Translations under genes and position numbers: made by a program
Part shown: one piece after another, positions 8,171 through 17,588 of the stretch
Numbering within the stretch: the stretch's first letter is position 1
Layout of the letters: the number at the start of each line of letters is the position of its first letter
Origin: Betaproteobacteria bacterium LSUCC0117
GTDB lineage: Bacteria > Pseudomonadota > Gammaproteobacteria > Burkholderiales > Burkholderiaceae_C
Direction: 5' to 3'
DNA: 64,000 nucleotides
Assembly: GCA_030441535.1 (NCBI GenBank)
Contig: JAUJFZ010000001.1
Location: 276,001 to 340,000, forward strand
The notes under the pieces: generated by a model
What the model was told of the DNA's origin: nothing
Database searches by the model: none
Seen by the model: the letters and a program-made list of their open reading frames with translations, nothing else

Positions 8171-8959
8171 ATGGCAATTACGCGTGTTCAGGACCAGACG
8201 GCCTATGTTTTGCACCGTTACGACTGGAGCGAAAGCAGCCTCATTTTGGACATTTGGAGCCGCGATTTTGGTCGACTAGCGGTCGTGGCGAAGGGGGCCA
8301 AAAAACCCGCCTCACAATTTCGCCCGATTCTGTTGCCACTGCAGCCTCTGTGGCTGAGTTGGCGTGGGGATGCAGAGGTCAGAACCCTGCGTGCCGCCCA
8401 GTGGCAGGGGGGCGCTGTCATGCCGCAGGGTGAAGCGCTGCTGACTGGTTTTTACCTGAATGAGTTGCTGTTGCGTTTATTGGCACGTGATGATCCGCAC
8501 CCGCGATTATTTGATATCTACGATCAAGCCGTTCGCGACCTATCTGGTCGCGTTGAAACCTTGCTGAATGTGGCACGCGCCTTTGAGCTTTTCGTGCTCC
8601 GTGATCTGGGCGTGTTGCCCACCTTGTCCCAAGAAAGCGCCGCACTGACCGACGTGGTACCTGAGCAAACCTATCGTTTACGCCCGCAAGCGGGGTTGAT
8701 GCATGCGCCTGAAGATGCGGTTGATGCCCTCACAGGCGCTCAGTGGCAGCGTTTGGAGCGAGCCATGCAAGGCGCAGCGCCGTGGCGTGAAACGGTGCGA
8801 GCGTGTCAGGGCTTATCGCCCGCATTACGCCCGCAACTGCGTGCGCTACTGCAAGACCATAGCGGTGTCAGCGTGTTTAAAACGCGCCAAATGTGGCTTG
8901 ATGTGAATGCCTTGGGTCAACAAACACTGGGTCAGCCTGTATCACCGGCGACCCTGTGA
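8171..8959 (+). CDS. recO: DNA repair protein RecO
   Basis: 262 residues. The N-terminal OB-fold begins QDQTAYVLHRYDWSESSLILDIWSRDFGRLAVVAKGAKK, the family's typical opening. The helical C-terminal part contains AFELFVLRDLGVLPTL. RecO loads RecA onto SSB-coated single-stranded DNA in the RecF pathway. The usual zinc-binding cysteines of RecO are not evident, which is also seen in other proteobacterial members. It lies 11 bases after era and just before pdxJ, in the conserved order. Confidence 0.93.
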   Translation: MAITRVQDQTAYVLHRYDWSESSLILDIWSRDFGRLAVVAKGAKKPASQFRPILLPLQPLWLSWRGDAEVRTLRAAQWQGGAVMPQGEALLTGFYLNELLLRLLARDDPHPRLFDIYDQAVRDLSGRVETLLNVARAFELFVLRDLGVLPTLSQESAALTDVVPEQTYRLRPQAGLMHAPEDAVDALTGAQWQRLERAMQGAAPWRETVRACQGLSPALRPQLRALLQDHSGVSVFKTRQMWLDVNALGQQTLGQPVSPATL

Positions 8960-9008
8960 AAAGCTGGGACAATACACAGGTTCGCAACCCACGAAGGATG
9001 CCTTAGCC

Positions 9009-9761
9009 ATGGCTGCTCCCGACCATAAAACCGTCACCGCATTGTCGGTCAATGTGAATAAAGTGGCGTTGATTCGCAATACACGTCATCTGGGTATTCC
9101 GTCTGTCCTTCGCGCTGCACAGCTGTGTATTGAGGCTGGCGCCGCCGGTATCACCGTTCACCCGCGCCCGGACGAGCGGCATATCCGTGCAACCGATGTG
9201 TACGAAATAGCCGAGTTGCTAAAGCAGTACCCCCACATTGAGTTCAATATCGAGGGAAATCCGCACCATAACCTGATGGCTTTTGTGGAGGCAACTCGTC
9301 CGGCACAGTGCACTTTGGTACCCGATGCCGTTGATCAGTTCACGTCAGACCATGGCTGGCAATTCCCGCAAGATGCGTTGCAACTCCAACCCATCATCGC
9401 CCAATTAAAAGCCTGGGGCGTGCGTGTGAGTCTATTCATGGATCCCGTGCCCGAGGCGATGGTTGCCGTGGCCGCTTTGGGGGCAGATCGCGTTGAGCTC
9501 TACACAGAGGCCTATGCCCGCGCCTACGGGACGCCAGATCAAGCCATGGTGACAGCCCTTTATGTCGAGTCGGCAAGAGCGGCACTGGCAAGTGGGTTGG
9601 GAGTTAACGCCGGACATGACCTTAATCTCGACAACTTGTCGACCTTCATCTCAACGGTACCCGGCGTGTCCGAGGTGTCGATCGGACACGCTTTGATTGC
9701 CGAAGCGCTTGAACACGGCTATGCGGCAACCGTGAAAGCCTATCTCGCTGCATTGCAATGA
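9009..9761 (+). CDS. pdxJ: Pyridoxine 5'-phosphate synthase PdxJ
   Basis: 250 residues, normal size. Start ATG 9009 has a GAAGGA site at 8993-8998; the frame is open further upstream into recO but those residues do not resemble the family. Conserved features are LSVNVNKVALIRNTR, the GAAGITVHPRPDERHI segment, FNIEGNP, and the C-terminal GLGVNAGHDLNLDNL. The enzyme closes the pyridoxine ring from 1-deoxyxylulose 5-phosphate and 3-amino-2-oxopropyl phosphate in vitamin B6 synthesis. It overlaps acpS by four bases (ATGA). pdxH elsewhere in the window performs the last B6 step. Confidence 0.97.
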   Translation: MAAPDHKTVTALSVNVNKVALIRNTRHLGIPSVLRAAQLCIEAGAAGITVHPRPDERHIRATDVYEIAELLKQYPHIEFNIEGNPHHNLMAFVEATRPAQCTLVPDAVDQFTSDHGWQFPQDALQLQPIIAQLKAWGVRVSLFMDPVPEAMVAVAALGADRVELYTEAYARAYGTPDQAMVTALYVESARAALASGLGVNAGHDLNLDNLSTFISTVPGVSEVSIGHALIAEALEHGYAATVKAYLAALQ

Positions 9762-10171
9762 TTGTTGGAATTGGGACCGATATCTGCGAGGTGGTTCGCA
9801 TTGAGCGCGCTTTGGTACGCCACGGCGATCGATTCGCAGAAAAAGTCTTGGGTCCCCGTGAGCTACAAGTGTGGCGAGCACGCTCGGCGCGTTACCCAGA
9901 CCGAGGTATGCGGTATGTTGCGACGCGCTTCTCGGCGAAAGAGGCCTTTAGCAAAGCCATTGGACTAGGGATGCGAATGCCCATGACATGGCGGCATTGC
10001 GAAATATTGAATGCGCCAAGTGGCCAGCCGTACATCGCATTGAGTGGTGCGCTGGCGACTTGGTTTGACGAGCGGCAGTGGTGCGCGCACGTCACGGTGA
10101 GTGATGAATCCGCCTACGCGACCAGTCACGTTATCGTTAGTCAGACCCTCAACCCTACTGCACTGTCCTGA
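9758..10171 (+). CDS. acpS: Holo-[acyl-carrier-protein] synthase
   Basis: 137 residues. The family signature is present: IVGIGTDICEVVRIE at the N-terminus (metal-binding Asp) and the RFSAKEAFSKAIGLG motif. The enzyme transfers 4'-phosphopantetheine from coenzyme A to acyl carrier protein, activating it for fatty acid synthesis. The ATG overlaps the pdxJ stop (ATGA), indicating coupling; pdxJ-acpS is a well-conserved pair. Confidence 0.97.
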   Translation: MIVGIGTDICEVVRIERALVRHGDRFAEKVLGPRELQVWRARSARYPDRGMRYVATRFSAKEAFSKAIGLGMRMPMTWRHCEILNAPSGQPYIALSGALATWFDERQWCAHVTVSDESAYATSHVIVSQTLNPTALS

Positions 10172-10194
10172 ATTTATTGAATGGTGATCCCCAC

Positions 10195-11286
10195 ATGAGC
10201 CCCCACGCCCCTTTGATCATTGATGTCGCTGGTCACCAATTGACGCCACAAGATGTGCGACGTCTTTCGCACCCACTCGTGGGCGGCATCATTCTTTTTG
10301 GTCGCAATTGGAAAGACCGCGCAGCGCTCACAGCGCTCTGCGCCGAAGTCAAAGCAGTAAGAGAGGACTTGTTGATTTGCGTCGACCATGAAGGGGGTCG
10401 CGTTCAGCGCTTCAAGCAAGATGGCTTTACGCATATTCCAGCGATGCGTGCGTTGGGCACCGCTTGGTTTGAGGCGTCGCGTCGCGCGCCGCATGCGGCA
10501 CATGCCGCCTTATCCGCTATGGATGCAGCGACGGCCTGCGGTTATGTGATGGGTGCCGAGTTACGCGCATGTGGCGTGGATTTCACCTTTGCCCCCATCC
10601 TGGATTTGGACTTTGGGGCTAGCGGCGTGATTGGGGATCGTGCTTTCCACCGCGATCCGGCAGTGACAGCTGCGTTGGCGCGCAGCATCATGCAGGGCCT
10701 TTTGCAGGCGGGTATGGCCAACTGCGGTAAACATTTTCCCGGGCATGGTTTTGTCGCAGCAGATTCCCATACCGATATTCCAGTCGACAAACGTGGGCTG
10801 CGAGCCATTTTGGCGGACGATGCGATGCCCTACGCTTGGCTGAGCAACAGCCTGACCGCGGTGATGCCTGCGCACGTCGTTTATCCCAAGGTCGATGACC
10901 GCCCAGCCGGTTTTTCTGCGCGTTGGTTACAAGAGATCCTGCGTGGCCAACTTGGTTTCCAAGGAGCGGTATTCAGCGATGACTTGAGCATGGCGGGTGC
11001 ACGCGAGATTGGCGGCAAGGCTGTCGACGCGACAACGGCGGCGATTCATGCCTTGAATGCAGGATGCGACCTGGTCTTGCTGTGCAACCAGTGTGTTGTG
11101 GACGATGGTGCGCCAATTGACGCCCTGATCGACGGTATGACTGAAGCACTGCTGCGCAACGAGTGGGCGATTAACGAAGAAAGCGCCTACCGGCGCCTCA
11201 ACTTATTACCCAAAGCGCCGGGCATAGAATGGGACGCCCTGATGGTGGACCCCATCTACATGCACGCGCTGTCAAAGTTACCCTGA
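10195..11286 (+). CDS. nagZ: Beta-N-acetylhexosaminidase NagZ
   Basis: 363 residues, glycoside hydrolase family 3. ATG 10195 has GGTGA at 10183-10187; a TTG six codons upstream is less likely. The family motif KHFPGHG (in ANCGKHFPGHGFVAADSH) with its catalytic histidine is present, and the nucleophile aspartate lies in VFSDDLSMAGA. NagZ removes N-acetylglucosamine from cytoplasmic muropeptides in cell-wall recycling. No signal peptide, as expected. It follows acpS and is the last rightward gene of the block; accD converges on it. Confidence 0.95.
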   Translation: MSPHAPLIIDVAGHQLTPQDVRRLSHPLVGGIILFGRNWKDRAALTALCAEVKAVREDLLICVDHEGGRVQRFKQDGFTHIPAMRALGTAWFEASRRAPHAAHAALSAMDAATACGYVMGAELRACGVDFTFAPILDLDFGASGVIGDRAFHRDPAVTAALARSIMQGLLQAGMANCGKHFPGHGFVAADSHTDIPVDKRGLRAILADDAMPYAWLSNSLTAVMPAHVVYPKVDDRPAGFSARWLQEILRGQLGFQGAVFSDDLSMAGAREIGGKAVDATTAAIHALNAGCDLVLLCNQCVVDDGAPIDALIDGMTEALLRNEWAINEESAYRRLNLLPKAPGIEWDALMVDPIYMHALSKLP

Positions 11287-11304
11287 GCGCAGCTCTCGCT
11301 GCGC
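11287..11304. other. Hairpin between convergent nagZ and accD
   Basis: A perfect 7-base stem GCGCAGC/GCTGCGC with a TCTC loop fills most of the 25-base gap. No T-run follows on either strand, so it is a weak terminator at best and may only stabilise 3' ends. Confidence 0.4.
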
Positions 11305-11311
11305 CGCTTGC

Positions 11312-12184
11312 TTAACTGACCGCGTCGGCGCTCTGTCGTTGCAGCATGGCCATCAAGTTAGCCACCCGCTCGCGTAGCTCGCGTCGATCGCAAATCAGAT
11401 CGACAGCACCTTTTTCTTGCAGGAACTCTGCGCGTTGAAATCCTTCGGGTAATTTCACGCGCACGGTGTTTTCAATTACGCGAGGACCTGCAAAACCGAT
11501 CAAGGCTTTAGGCTCTGCGATCACGACGTCACCCATAAACGCAAAGCCAGCGCTCACCCCGCCCATCGTAGGGTCGGTTAGCACGCTGATGTAGGGCAAG
11601 CGCTTTTTAGCTAAACGCGTCAAAGCAGCGTTGGTTTTAGCCATTTGCATCAACGACAACAAACCCTCTTGCATGCGCGCGCCACCCGTAGCGGTGAAAC
11701 AGATGAAGGGGCACTTGTTTTCGATCGCCTGCTCGACGCCACGAACGAAGCGCTCACCCACAACACTACCCATGCTGCCACCCATGAATTCAAATTCAAA
11801 TGCAGCTGCAATCACACTCATGTTCATGACACTACCGCCCATTACGACGAGGGCGTCGGTCTCACCGGTGGCTTTCGTGGCCTCTTTGAGTCGCTCAGGG
11901 TACTTGCGGCTGTCTTTGAACTTCAACGCATCCAAGGGTTCGACCTCTTGGCCGATGTCGTAGCGCCCGCCTTGATCTAAAAAGTAGTCCAAGCGTGCCC
12001 GTGCACCCATCCGGTGGTGGTGATCACAATGGGGGCACACAAAAGCATTTTTTTCTAGGTCAGAGTTGTAAAGCACGGCCTCACAACCGCCGCATTTGGT
12101 CCACACACCTTCGGGCACGCTGCGACGCTTGCTGGCGTTGATTTGTGTGATTCGGGGAGGCAGTAGTTTCTCGAGCCAGGACAT
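11312..12184 (-). CDS. accD: Acetyl-CoA carboxylase carboxyltransferase subunit beta
   Basis: 290 residues. The N-terminal zinc ribbon has cysteines 31, 34, 50 and 53 (CGGC ... CPHC). The carboxyltransferase core includes GGSMGSVVGERFVRGVE and FTATGGARMQEG. With AccA it transfers carboxyl from biotin to acetyl-CoA, the committed step to fatty acids. It follows trpA at 79 bases; the spacer contains a stem around the trpA stop and a second GC-rich stem but no T-run, so co-transcription with the trp genes is possible. The folC-type gene often found after accD in related genomes is absent here. Confidence 0.96.
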   Translation of the reverse strand: MSWLEKLLPPRITQINASKRRSVPEGVWTKCGGCEAVLYNSDLEKNAFVCPHCDHHHRMGARARLDYFLDQGGRYDIGQEVEPLDALKFKDSRKYPERLKEATKATGETDALVVMGGSVMNMSVIAAAFEFEFMGGSMGSVVGERFVRGVEQAIENKCPFICFTATGGARMQEGLLSLMQMAKTNAALTRLAKKRLPYISVLTDPTMGGVSAGFAFMGDVVIAEPKALIGFAGPRVIENTVRVKLPEGFQRAEFLQEKGAVDLICDRRELRERVANLMAMLQRQSADAVS

Positions 12185-12263
12185 AGGGGGACCTTTTCAA
12201 GCAAGCCCCTTGTGGGGGGCGGTCTTGGAATTTTAAAAGAATTGAGCGCGTGCAGTGCGCCGC

Positions 12264-13085
12264 TTAAAGCGGCGGTAAGGTGTCGAGTGCCTGTCTTATT
12301 TCGGTTAGAAAGGCGCCTACGGCTGGACCGACGTTGGCTTCAGATTCGCCCTCTGCGATTTGAATCACTTTGCTACCAATCACCACCGCGTCAGCGCCGA
12401 TGCCAACGCCTTTGGCGGTCGCGGCATCACGGATACCGAAACCGACGCCGACCGGAATCTTAATGAATTGGCGAATGCGGGGCAGCATGGCAGCCACGGC
12501 GTCCGTGTCCAGGTGACCTGCACCAGTGACACCTTTGAGCGAAACGTAGTAGACGTAGCCAGTCGCCAGTTTGCCGACCAAGGCCATTCGCTCGTCAGTG
12601 GACGTAGGGGCCAGTAGGAAGATCAGGTCCATGTCCTGCGCCCGCAGGTCGGCGGCAAACGACTCACATTCTTCAGGGGGGTAGTCCACGACCAAAATGC
12701 CGTCAACGCCTGCCGCTTTGGCCGCATTGACAAAAGCGCGCTGGCCGTGCAGGCCGTCGAAGCGTTCAATGGGGTTGGCATAGCCCATTAGGACAACTGG
12801 TGTTTCTGCATCCTGCGCGCGGAAGGCTCTCACCATGTCGAGCACCTGCTGCATACCGATTCCATGGCGCAACGCCGCTTCACCGGCTTTTTGAATCACA
12901 GGGCCATCGGCCATCGGGTCAGAAAAAGGAACACCCAGTTCAATGATGTCAGCGCCACTTTTGACCATCTCGTGCATGACCGTGGGGGTCACGTTGGGGT
13001 AAGGGTAGCCAGCTGTGATGTACGGGATGAGTGCACGGCGCCCTTGCGCAGCGAGCGCGCTTAAACAGGTTTGAATACGGCTCAT
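12264..13085 (-). CDS. trpA: Tryptophan synthase alpha chain
   Basis: 273 residues from ATG 13085; the frame is open upstream but only this start fits the family (MSRIQTCLSAL). Seen: ALIPYITAGYP at the N-terminus with the region of the catalytic glutamate (IIELGVPFSDPMADGP), the second catalytic aspartate region (VDGILVVDYPPEE) and VGFGIRDAATAKGVG near the C-terminus. It splits indole-3-glycerol phosphate to indole, which tunnels to TrpB. The ATG overlaps the trpB stop (ATGA), so the two subunits are translationally coupled. Confidence 0.97.
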   Translation of the reverse strand: MSRIQTCLSALAAQGRRALIPYITAGYPYPNVTPTVMHEMVKSGADIIELGVPFSDPMADGPVIQKAGEAALRHGIGMQQVLDMVRAFRAQDAETPVVLMGYANPIERFDGLHGQRAFVNAAKAAGVDGILVVDYPPEECESFAADLRAQDMDLIFLLAPTSTDERMALVGKLATGYVYYVSLKGVTGAGHLDTDAVAAMLPRIRQFIKIPVGVGFGIRDAATAKGVGIGADAVVIGSKVIQIAEGESEANVGPAVGAFLTEIRQALDTLPPL

Positions 13086-14350
13086 TTGGCAAACTCCACA
13101 ACCGATACGCCATCTTGTCCCTTGACTGATTGCCCACGGCAACTGGGTCGGCAATAGAAATCGGCCTGACTGAGGTCAGCCACAGTGCCGATGTCTTTGT
13201 CACCGCGACCGGAGAGGTTGACCAAAATAATCTGTTCGGGCGACATGGTCTTGGCCATCTTCATCGCGTGGGCAACGGCGTGGCTGGATTCAAGCGCAGG
13301 AATGATGCCCTCAGTCCGGCACAAGTAATGGAAGGCATCCAAGGCCTCTTGGTCGGTGATTCCCACGTATTCAGCACGCTTGATATCCGCCAGGTAGGCG
13401 TGCTCGGGGCCCACGCCGGGGTAGTCAAGTCCGGCGCTGACCGAGTGCGTTTCCGTAATTTGGCCAAGGTCATCCTGCAGGAGATAGGTCCGGTTTCCGT
13501 GCAGCACACCAGGGCTCCCCCGACTGATAGATGCACTATGGTGCCCGCTATCCAGACCTTCACCCGCTGCTTCTACGCCGATCAGGCGAACATCGGTGTG
13601 GGGAATGTAGGGGTAAAAAATACCCATGGCGTTACTGCCGCCTCCAACGCAGGCGACCACCGCATCTGGTTGGCGCTGCGCCATGGCGGGCATTTGAGTC
13701 AGACACTCATCGCCGATGATGCGCTGGAAGTCGCGCACCATCATCGGGTAGGGGTGCGGGCCTGCAACGGTACCGATGATGTAGAACGTATTCTCAACAT
13801 TGGTGACCCAATCTCGCATCGCTTCGTTGAGCGCATCCTTTAGCGTGCGGCTACCTGACTCGACCGGTACGACAGTCGCGCCCAATAGCTTCATGCGATA
13901 GACGTTGGGGCTTTGGCGCTTGACGTCCTCGCTACCCATGTAAACCACACACTCCAATCCGTAGCGTGCACAAATGGTGGCAGTCGCAACGCCATGTTGG
14001 CCCGCACCTGTCTCGGCGATCACGCGCGGTTTACCCATGCGCTTGGCCAGCATGGCTTGGCCAATCACGTTGTTGATTTTGTGCGCGCCGGTGTGGTTGA
14101 GGTCTTCACGCTTCAAATAAATTTGTGCGCCACCGACTTCGCGGCTCATGCGCGCGGCATGGTAGATGGGGCTGGGCCGGCCGACGAAGTGGGCCAGCTC
14201 GTTTTTGAATTCACTCAAGAAATCAGGGTCGTGTTGGTACTTGGCGTACGCGTCGTTCAGCTCTGCGATGGCATGCGTCAATGTCTCGCTAACGAAAGCG
14301 CCGCCGTAAGGACCAAAATGGCCACGGGCATCGGGTTGTTGGTAATTCAT
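13082..14350 (-). CDS. trpB: Tryptophan synthase beta chain
   Basis: 422 residues. The PLP lysine is Lys91 in HTGAHKINN, the phosphate-binding glycine loop is CVGGGSNAMG, and GRGDKD marks the usual end of the fold. It condenses indole with serine to tryptophan. About 30 residues follow GRGDKD, a tail some 20 residues longer than typical; the tail contains two cysteines and reaches into the trpA start. Nothing else looks unusual. The gene order trpF-trpB-trpA is standard. Confidence 0.97.
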   Translation of the reverse strand: MNYQQPDARGHFGPYGGAFVSETLTHAIAELNDAYAKYQHDPDFLSEFKNELAHFVGRPSPIYHAARMSREVGGAQIYLKREDLNHTGAHKINNVIGQAMLAKRMGKPRVIAETGAGQHGVATATICARYGLECVVYMGSEDVKRQSPNVYRMKLLGATVVPVESGSRTLKDALNEAMRDWVTNVENTFYIIGTVAGPHPYPMMVRDFQRIIGDECLTQMPAMAQRQPDAVVACVGGGSNAMGIFYPYIPHTDVRLIGVEAAGEGLDSGHHSASISRGSPGVLHGNRTYLLQDDLGQITETHSVSAGLDYPGVGPEHAYLADIKRAEYVGITDQEALDAFHYLCRTEGIIPALESSHAVAHAMKMAKTMSPEQIILVNLSGRGDKDIGTVADLSQADFYCRPSCRGQSVKGQDGVSVVEFAK

Positions 14351-14393
14351 GGTTATCTCGATTGCTTGGAATTGGCGACTAAGCGCCGGTCAC

Positions 14394-15053
14394 CTAACGG
14401 ACGGCAGTGGCCCGAACGGCATCACAAAAGGCGTGCATCAGCTCAGGGTCCTTGATGCCTTTGGTTTGCTCCACGCCGGAGCTGACATCAACGCCCCAAG
14501 GGCTGGTGGTACGAATGCCATCGATCACGTTTGCAGGTGTGAGCCCACCAGACAAAACGAGGCGACGATTGGCGTTTAGTTCGGGGTGTGACCAAGGGAA
14601 AGCTGTCCAATCAAAAGTTTTTCCACCACCGCCGTAGGCATCGATCTTTGCATCGAGCAGTACCGCATCGGCTTCAGCGTAGGTGTGCGTAAATTGTAAA
14701 AGATCGAAGCCCTCTGCGCCGGGCGCAGTGGGAATACGCGCCGCTTTCCAGAATGGTCGTCCATAAGCGGTGCAGGCGTTTGGCGGTTCGTCACCATGGA
14801 ATTGCAGCAGGGCATTGGGTGCGATGGCCAAACCGGCCCGTATCTTTTCTGCCGTGGCATTCACAAACAGTAAAACTGGGACGACGTTTGAAGGTAAGCG
14901 CTCACTTAACGTTTTAAGGGTTACGTCATCGACATAACGCGGACTGGGTTCGTAACGAACCAAGCCGATGTAATCCGCCCCGGCCGCGACCGCCTCATCG
15001 ACGTCTGATGTCCGGGTGAGGCCACATATTTTGATTTTTGGAGGCGTTGTCAT
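14394..15053 (-). CDS. trpF: Phosphoribosylanthranilate isomerase
   Basis: 219 residues from ATG 15053 (a GTG two codons upstream is also possible). The family opening KIKICGLTR carries the catalytic cysteine. The active-site aspartate is in AVLLDAKIDAYGGGGKTFDW, and LSGGLTPANV binds phosphate. It isomerises phosphoribosylanthranilate in tryptophan synthesis. It sits between truA (9-base gap) and trpB. Confidence 0.96.
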   Translation of the reverse strand: MTTPPKIKICGLTRTSDVDEAVAAGADYIGLVRYEPSPRYVDDVTLKTLSERLPSNVVPVLLFVNATAEKIRAGLAIAPNALLQFHGDEPPNACTAYGRPFWKAARIPTAPGAEGFDLLQFTHTYAEADAVLLDAKIDAYGGGGKTFDWTAFPWSHPELNANRRLVLSGGLTPANVIDGIRTTSPWGVDVSSGVEQTKGIKDPELMHAFCDAVRATAVR

Positions 15054-15062
15054 GGCCACAGT

Positions 15063-15890
15063 TTAAAGGGGCAGCCCATCAAAGGGATCGCAGTGGGTGG
15101 GCAAGCCAAATGCCTCGGGATAACGTGGACCCAAAAAAAATAGACCATCAGCGCTGAAAGTTGGCGAGGCGGCACTGCGACTTCGGGCGGCCAACACCTC
15201 GTTTAACCACTCTGGTTGTTGTCGGCCTATACCAATATCGACCAGGCACCCCACGATGTTTCGAATCATGTGGTGCAAGAACGCATTGGCCTCGAAGTCC
15301 AATCTGACATAAGCCCCGCGGGTTTTCAGACGAATGGGCTCCAAAGTTTTGATAGGCGTGTGAGATTGGCACTGCGACGCCCTGAAGGAGCTAAAGTCGT
15401 GGGTGCCGGTGAGGCAGCTGGCCGCCGCTCGCATGGCATCTACGTCAACTGAGTGGTGAATCCATCCGACCCGTGCCCGATCGATGGTGGGGCGCACGCG
15501 TCCCGCGTACAAAATGTAGGCATAACGACGGGTCAGGGCACTGGCCCGGGCATGGAATTCGCGTGGTACGAAATGGGCCCACTGAATGGCGATGTCTCGG
15601 GGCAGGTAGCGATTGGTCCCGCGCACCCAAGACAGTGGGTCACGCGTGATAGGGGTGTCAAAGTGAACAACCTGCATGAGCCCATGCACGCCTGCATCGG
15701 TACGTCCGGCGCACAGCGTACTGGGCTTTGGTCCAGTGGCAAAGGACTGCAGCGCGGTTTCCAATTGATCTTGGACAGTGTTGCCGTCCGCTTGGCTCTG
15801 CCAGCCGTTGTACGCACGGCCATCGTAACTGACGCCCAACGCCACCCGCTGGAGCGCCGGCGCGCCCGGTGTAGCGGCTTCGACGGTCAC
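15063..15890 (-). CDS. truA: tRNA pseudouridine(38-40) synthase TruA
   Basis: 275 residues. The catalytic aspartate lies in CAGRTDAGVHG; LGVSYDGRAYNGWQSQ is the normal N-terminal motif and FLHHMIRNIVGCLVDIG the second conserved region. It makes pseudouridine at positions 38-40 in the anticodon arm of tRNAs. The start is GTG at 15890, overlapping the fimV stop (GTGA). The fimV-truA-trpF order is common in Burkholderiales. Confidence 0.96.
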   Translation of the reverse strand: MTVEAATPGAPALQRVALGVSYDGRAYNGWQSQADGNTVQDQLETALQSFATGPKPSTLCAGRTDAGVHGLMQVVHFDTPITRDPLSWVRGTNRYLPRDIAIQWAHFVPREFHARASALTRRYAYILYAGRVRPTIDRARVGWIHHSVDVDAMRAAASCLTGTHDFSSFRASQCQSHTPIKTLEPIRLKTRGAYVRLDFEANAFLHHMIRNIVGCLVDIGIGRQQPEWLNEVLAARSRSAASPTFSADGLFFLGPRYPEAFGLPTHCDPFDGLPL

Positions 15891-17572
15891 AAATCGAGGT
15901 CGCTGGCTTTAAGGGAAGTGACCTGGTTGATATCCCGCTGTTTCACGGGGCCATAAAGCGGGTTACCTGGGTCAAGGCGTTGGCCCCAGTCGCAGCACTG
16001 GGCCCACTCAGCGCTGTCTTCATCAACGATGGTTTGCAAGTCACGTGCTGTGGCTTCAAATGCCAAATTCGCACCTTGTTGCAGATGGAAGTTGAGCAGC
16101 GCCATGTAGTAGTCAGAGCGATCAGGTCGCTGAGCGATGCCCGAGTTGATCGTGTGGATGGCGAGCTCATACGCGCCCTCGGACCACAAGGCATTGGCGC
16201 GCGTCAGCGGGTCGCCCCCGACCGGCAAATCAGCGTTTTGCGGCACCTCGGCGGTTGCTGCTTCAGCGCGCGCCTGGCTGAGAGCTTGGCTGACATCGGG
16301 GCTGTAAAGGTTAGGGTCCAGCTCGGGGTCAGTCGCTGGCGCGAACCGGCGAGGCCAGAACACCCACACCAAGATCAGAGCGAGCAGGATCAGGAATGGT
16401 TTGAAGAACGGGTTTTGTACCTGTGGATGCTCCCAAATGGGATGGGCACGTACCCGATCCATCAGCCCGGTCGCAACTTCGGGCTGAGGGGCTTCAGCTT
16501 GCGTCGATGCAGGTAACGCGGGGGCTGTGATGACAGGATCGCTGTTAGCCACGGTATCGTTGGCTGCATTGGCGCCGCCCGAGGAGCTGACTGCAGAGGT
16601 GTTGGCTTGGGCGGTGAGTGCCTCAAGTGCTTTCACACGTTCGGCTGTAGCCTCCTCAGCCGCGACGCGTTCGGCCTCAGCGGCTTGTTTGGCCAAGGTA
16701 TCGGCTTGTTGGTTCGCTCCTTCGGCGGCGGCCAATTCGAGGCGGTCACCGGTCACCGCAGGTTCAGATGCGGCAGTTTGTACCGAGCCTTTGGTGGGGT
16801 CTTGGGTGGCTTTGGCCTGCTTGGCCTGATCAGCCAAGCGTTGCTTACGCGCCTTGAATGCCTGGTTTTGGGCCGCCACAGTTTCAGCGGCCAGCTTCGC
16901 ATCTATTGACAAGACCGCAGCGGTCGAGGGCAACCGAATGGTCTTACCGGCCTTGATCAGATTGACGTTTGACTCGATAAATGCGTCTGGGTTTTGGTTT
17001 TGCAACGCGACCAACATCTGACTCATCGTCGCCCCATTGGCACGGGCATCTGTCAGACGCTCGTAAACAATTTCGCTGGCCGTGGTGCCGCGCACCACAT
17101 CCAGGCTCACGGGGCCCTGCACTCGGGGTGCCTGAACGGCCAAAGTAGCCGCTGGAATCGCCAGTGTGACTGACCGCTGAAGCGTCGCTACCAGTGCGAC
17201 GCCATTGGTCGCCGGGGTCGTAGGGTAGCGGATGTCGAATTGAAGCGTGAGTTCGCTTTTGTCGACAGCCTTGATGGTCTCGATATGGACATAAATCACG
17301 CCATCAGGCTTGGAACGCGCAGTAGCGGTGAGGCCGGGCCATTCACTCGCATCGGTCGCGGTCACGGCAATATCAGCTGCTGACGGCACCGGCAGATCGA
17401 CCAGAACGACATCCGCATTGAGCGGTTGACCTTGCTGGCTGTTGACAGTGACGGCACCGAACTCAACTGCCCATGCAGCCATCGAGCAGGCCAAAGTCAT
17501 CAGGGCAACGACGACTGATTTACCGGCGCGTCGGCCGTGCGCGGTGCAGATGTGGCGAATCGTATGGCTCAT
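15887..17572 (-). CDS. fimV: FimV-like peptidoglycan-associated membrane protein
   Basis: 561 residues. A signal peptide ends near AAWAVEFGAVTV. The conserved FimV N-terminal domain follows (LNADVVLVDLPVPSAADIAV), then a LysM-like segment (about residues 165-225, ending LIKAGKTIRLPS) that could bind peptidoglycan. An Ala/Glu/Lys-rich, coiled-coil-prone region follows, then one membrane span (FFKPFLILLALILVWVFW, about residue 390) and a cytoplasmic helical C-terminus containing WSEGAYELAIHTINSG. In Pseudomonas the family organises type IV pili and polar signalling; the role here is inferred. It lies 16 bases after asd. Confidence 0.85.
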   Translation of the reverse strand: MSHTIRHICTAHGRRAGKSVVVALMTLACSMAAWAVEFGAVTVNSQQGQPLNADVVLVDLPVPSAADIAVTATDASEWPGLTATARSKPDGVIYVHIETIKAVDKSELTLQFDIRYPTTPATNGVALVATLQRSVTLAIPAATLAVQAPRVQGPVSLDVVRGTTASEIVYERLTDARANGATMSQMLVALQNQNPDAFIESNVNLIKAGKTIRLPSTAAVLSIDAKLAAETVAAQNQAFKARKQRLADQAKQAKATQDPTKGSVQTAASEPAVTGDRLELAAAEGANQQADTLAKQAAEAERVAAEEATAERVKALEALTAQANTSAVSSSGGANAANDTVANSDPVITAPALPASTQAEAPQPEVATGLMDRVRAHPIWEHPQVQNPFFKPFLILLALILVWVFWPRRFAPATDPELDPNLYSPDVSQALSQARAEAATAEVPQNADLPVGGDPLTRANALWSEGAYELAIHTINSGIAQRPDRSDYYMALLNFHLQQGANLAFEATARDLQTIVDEDSAEWAQCCDWGQRLDPGNPLYGPVKQRDINQVTSLKASDLDL

Positions 17573-17588
17573 GGCAGGGTATCGCTTT

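Noticed and set aside
13130..13843. Open frame antisense to trpB
   Set aside because: No recognisable protein features; trpB on the other strand is clear.
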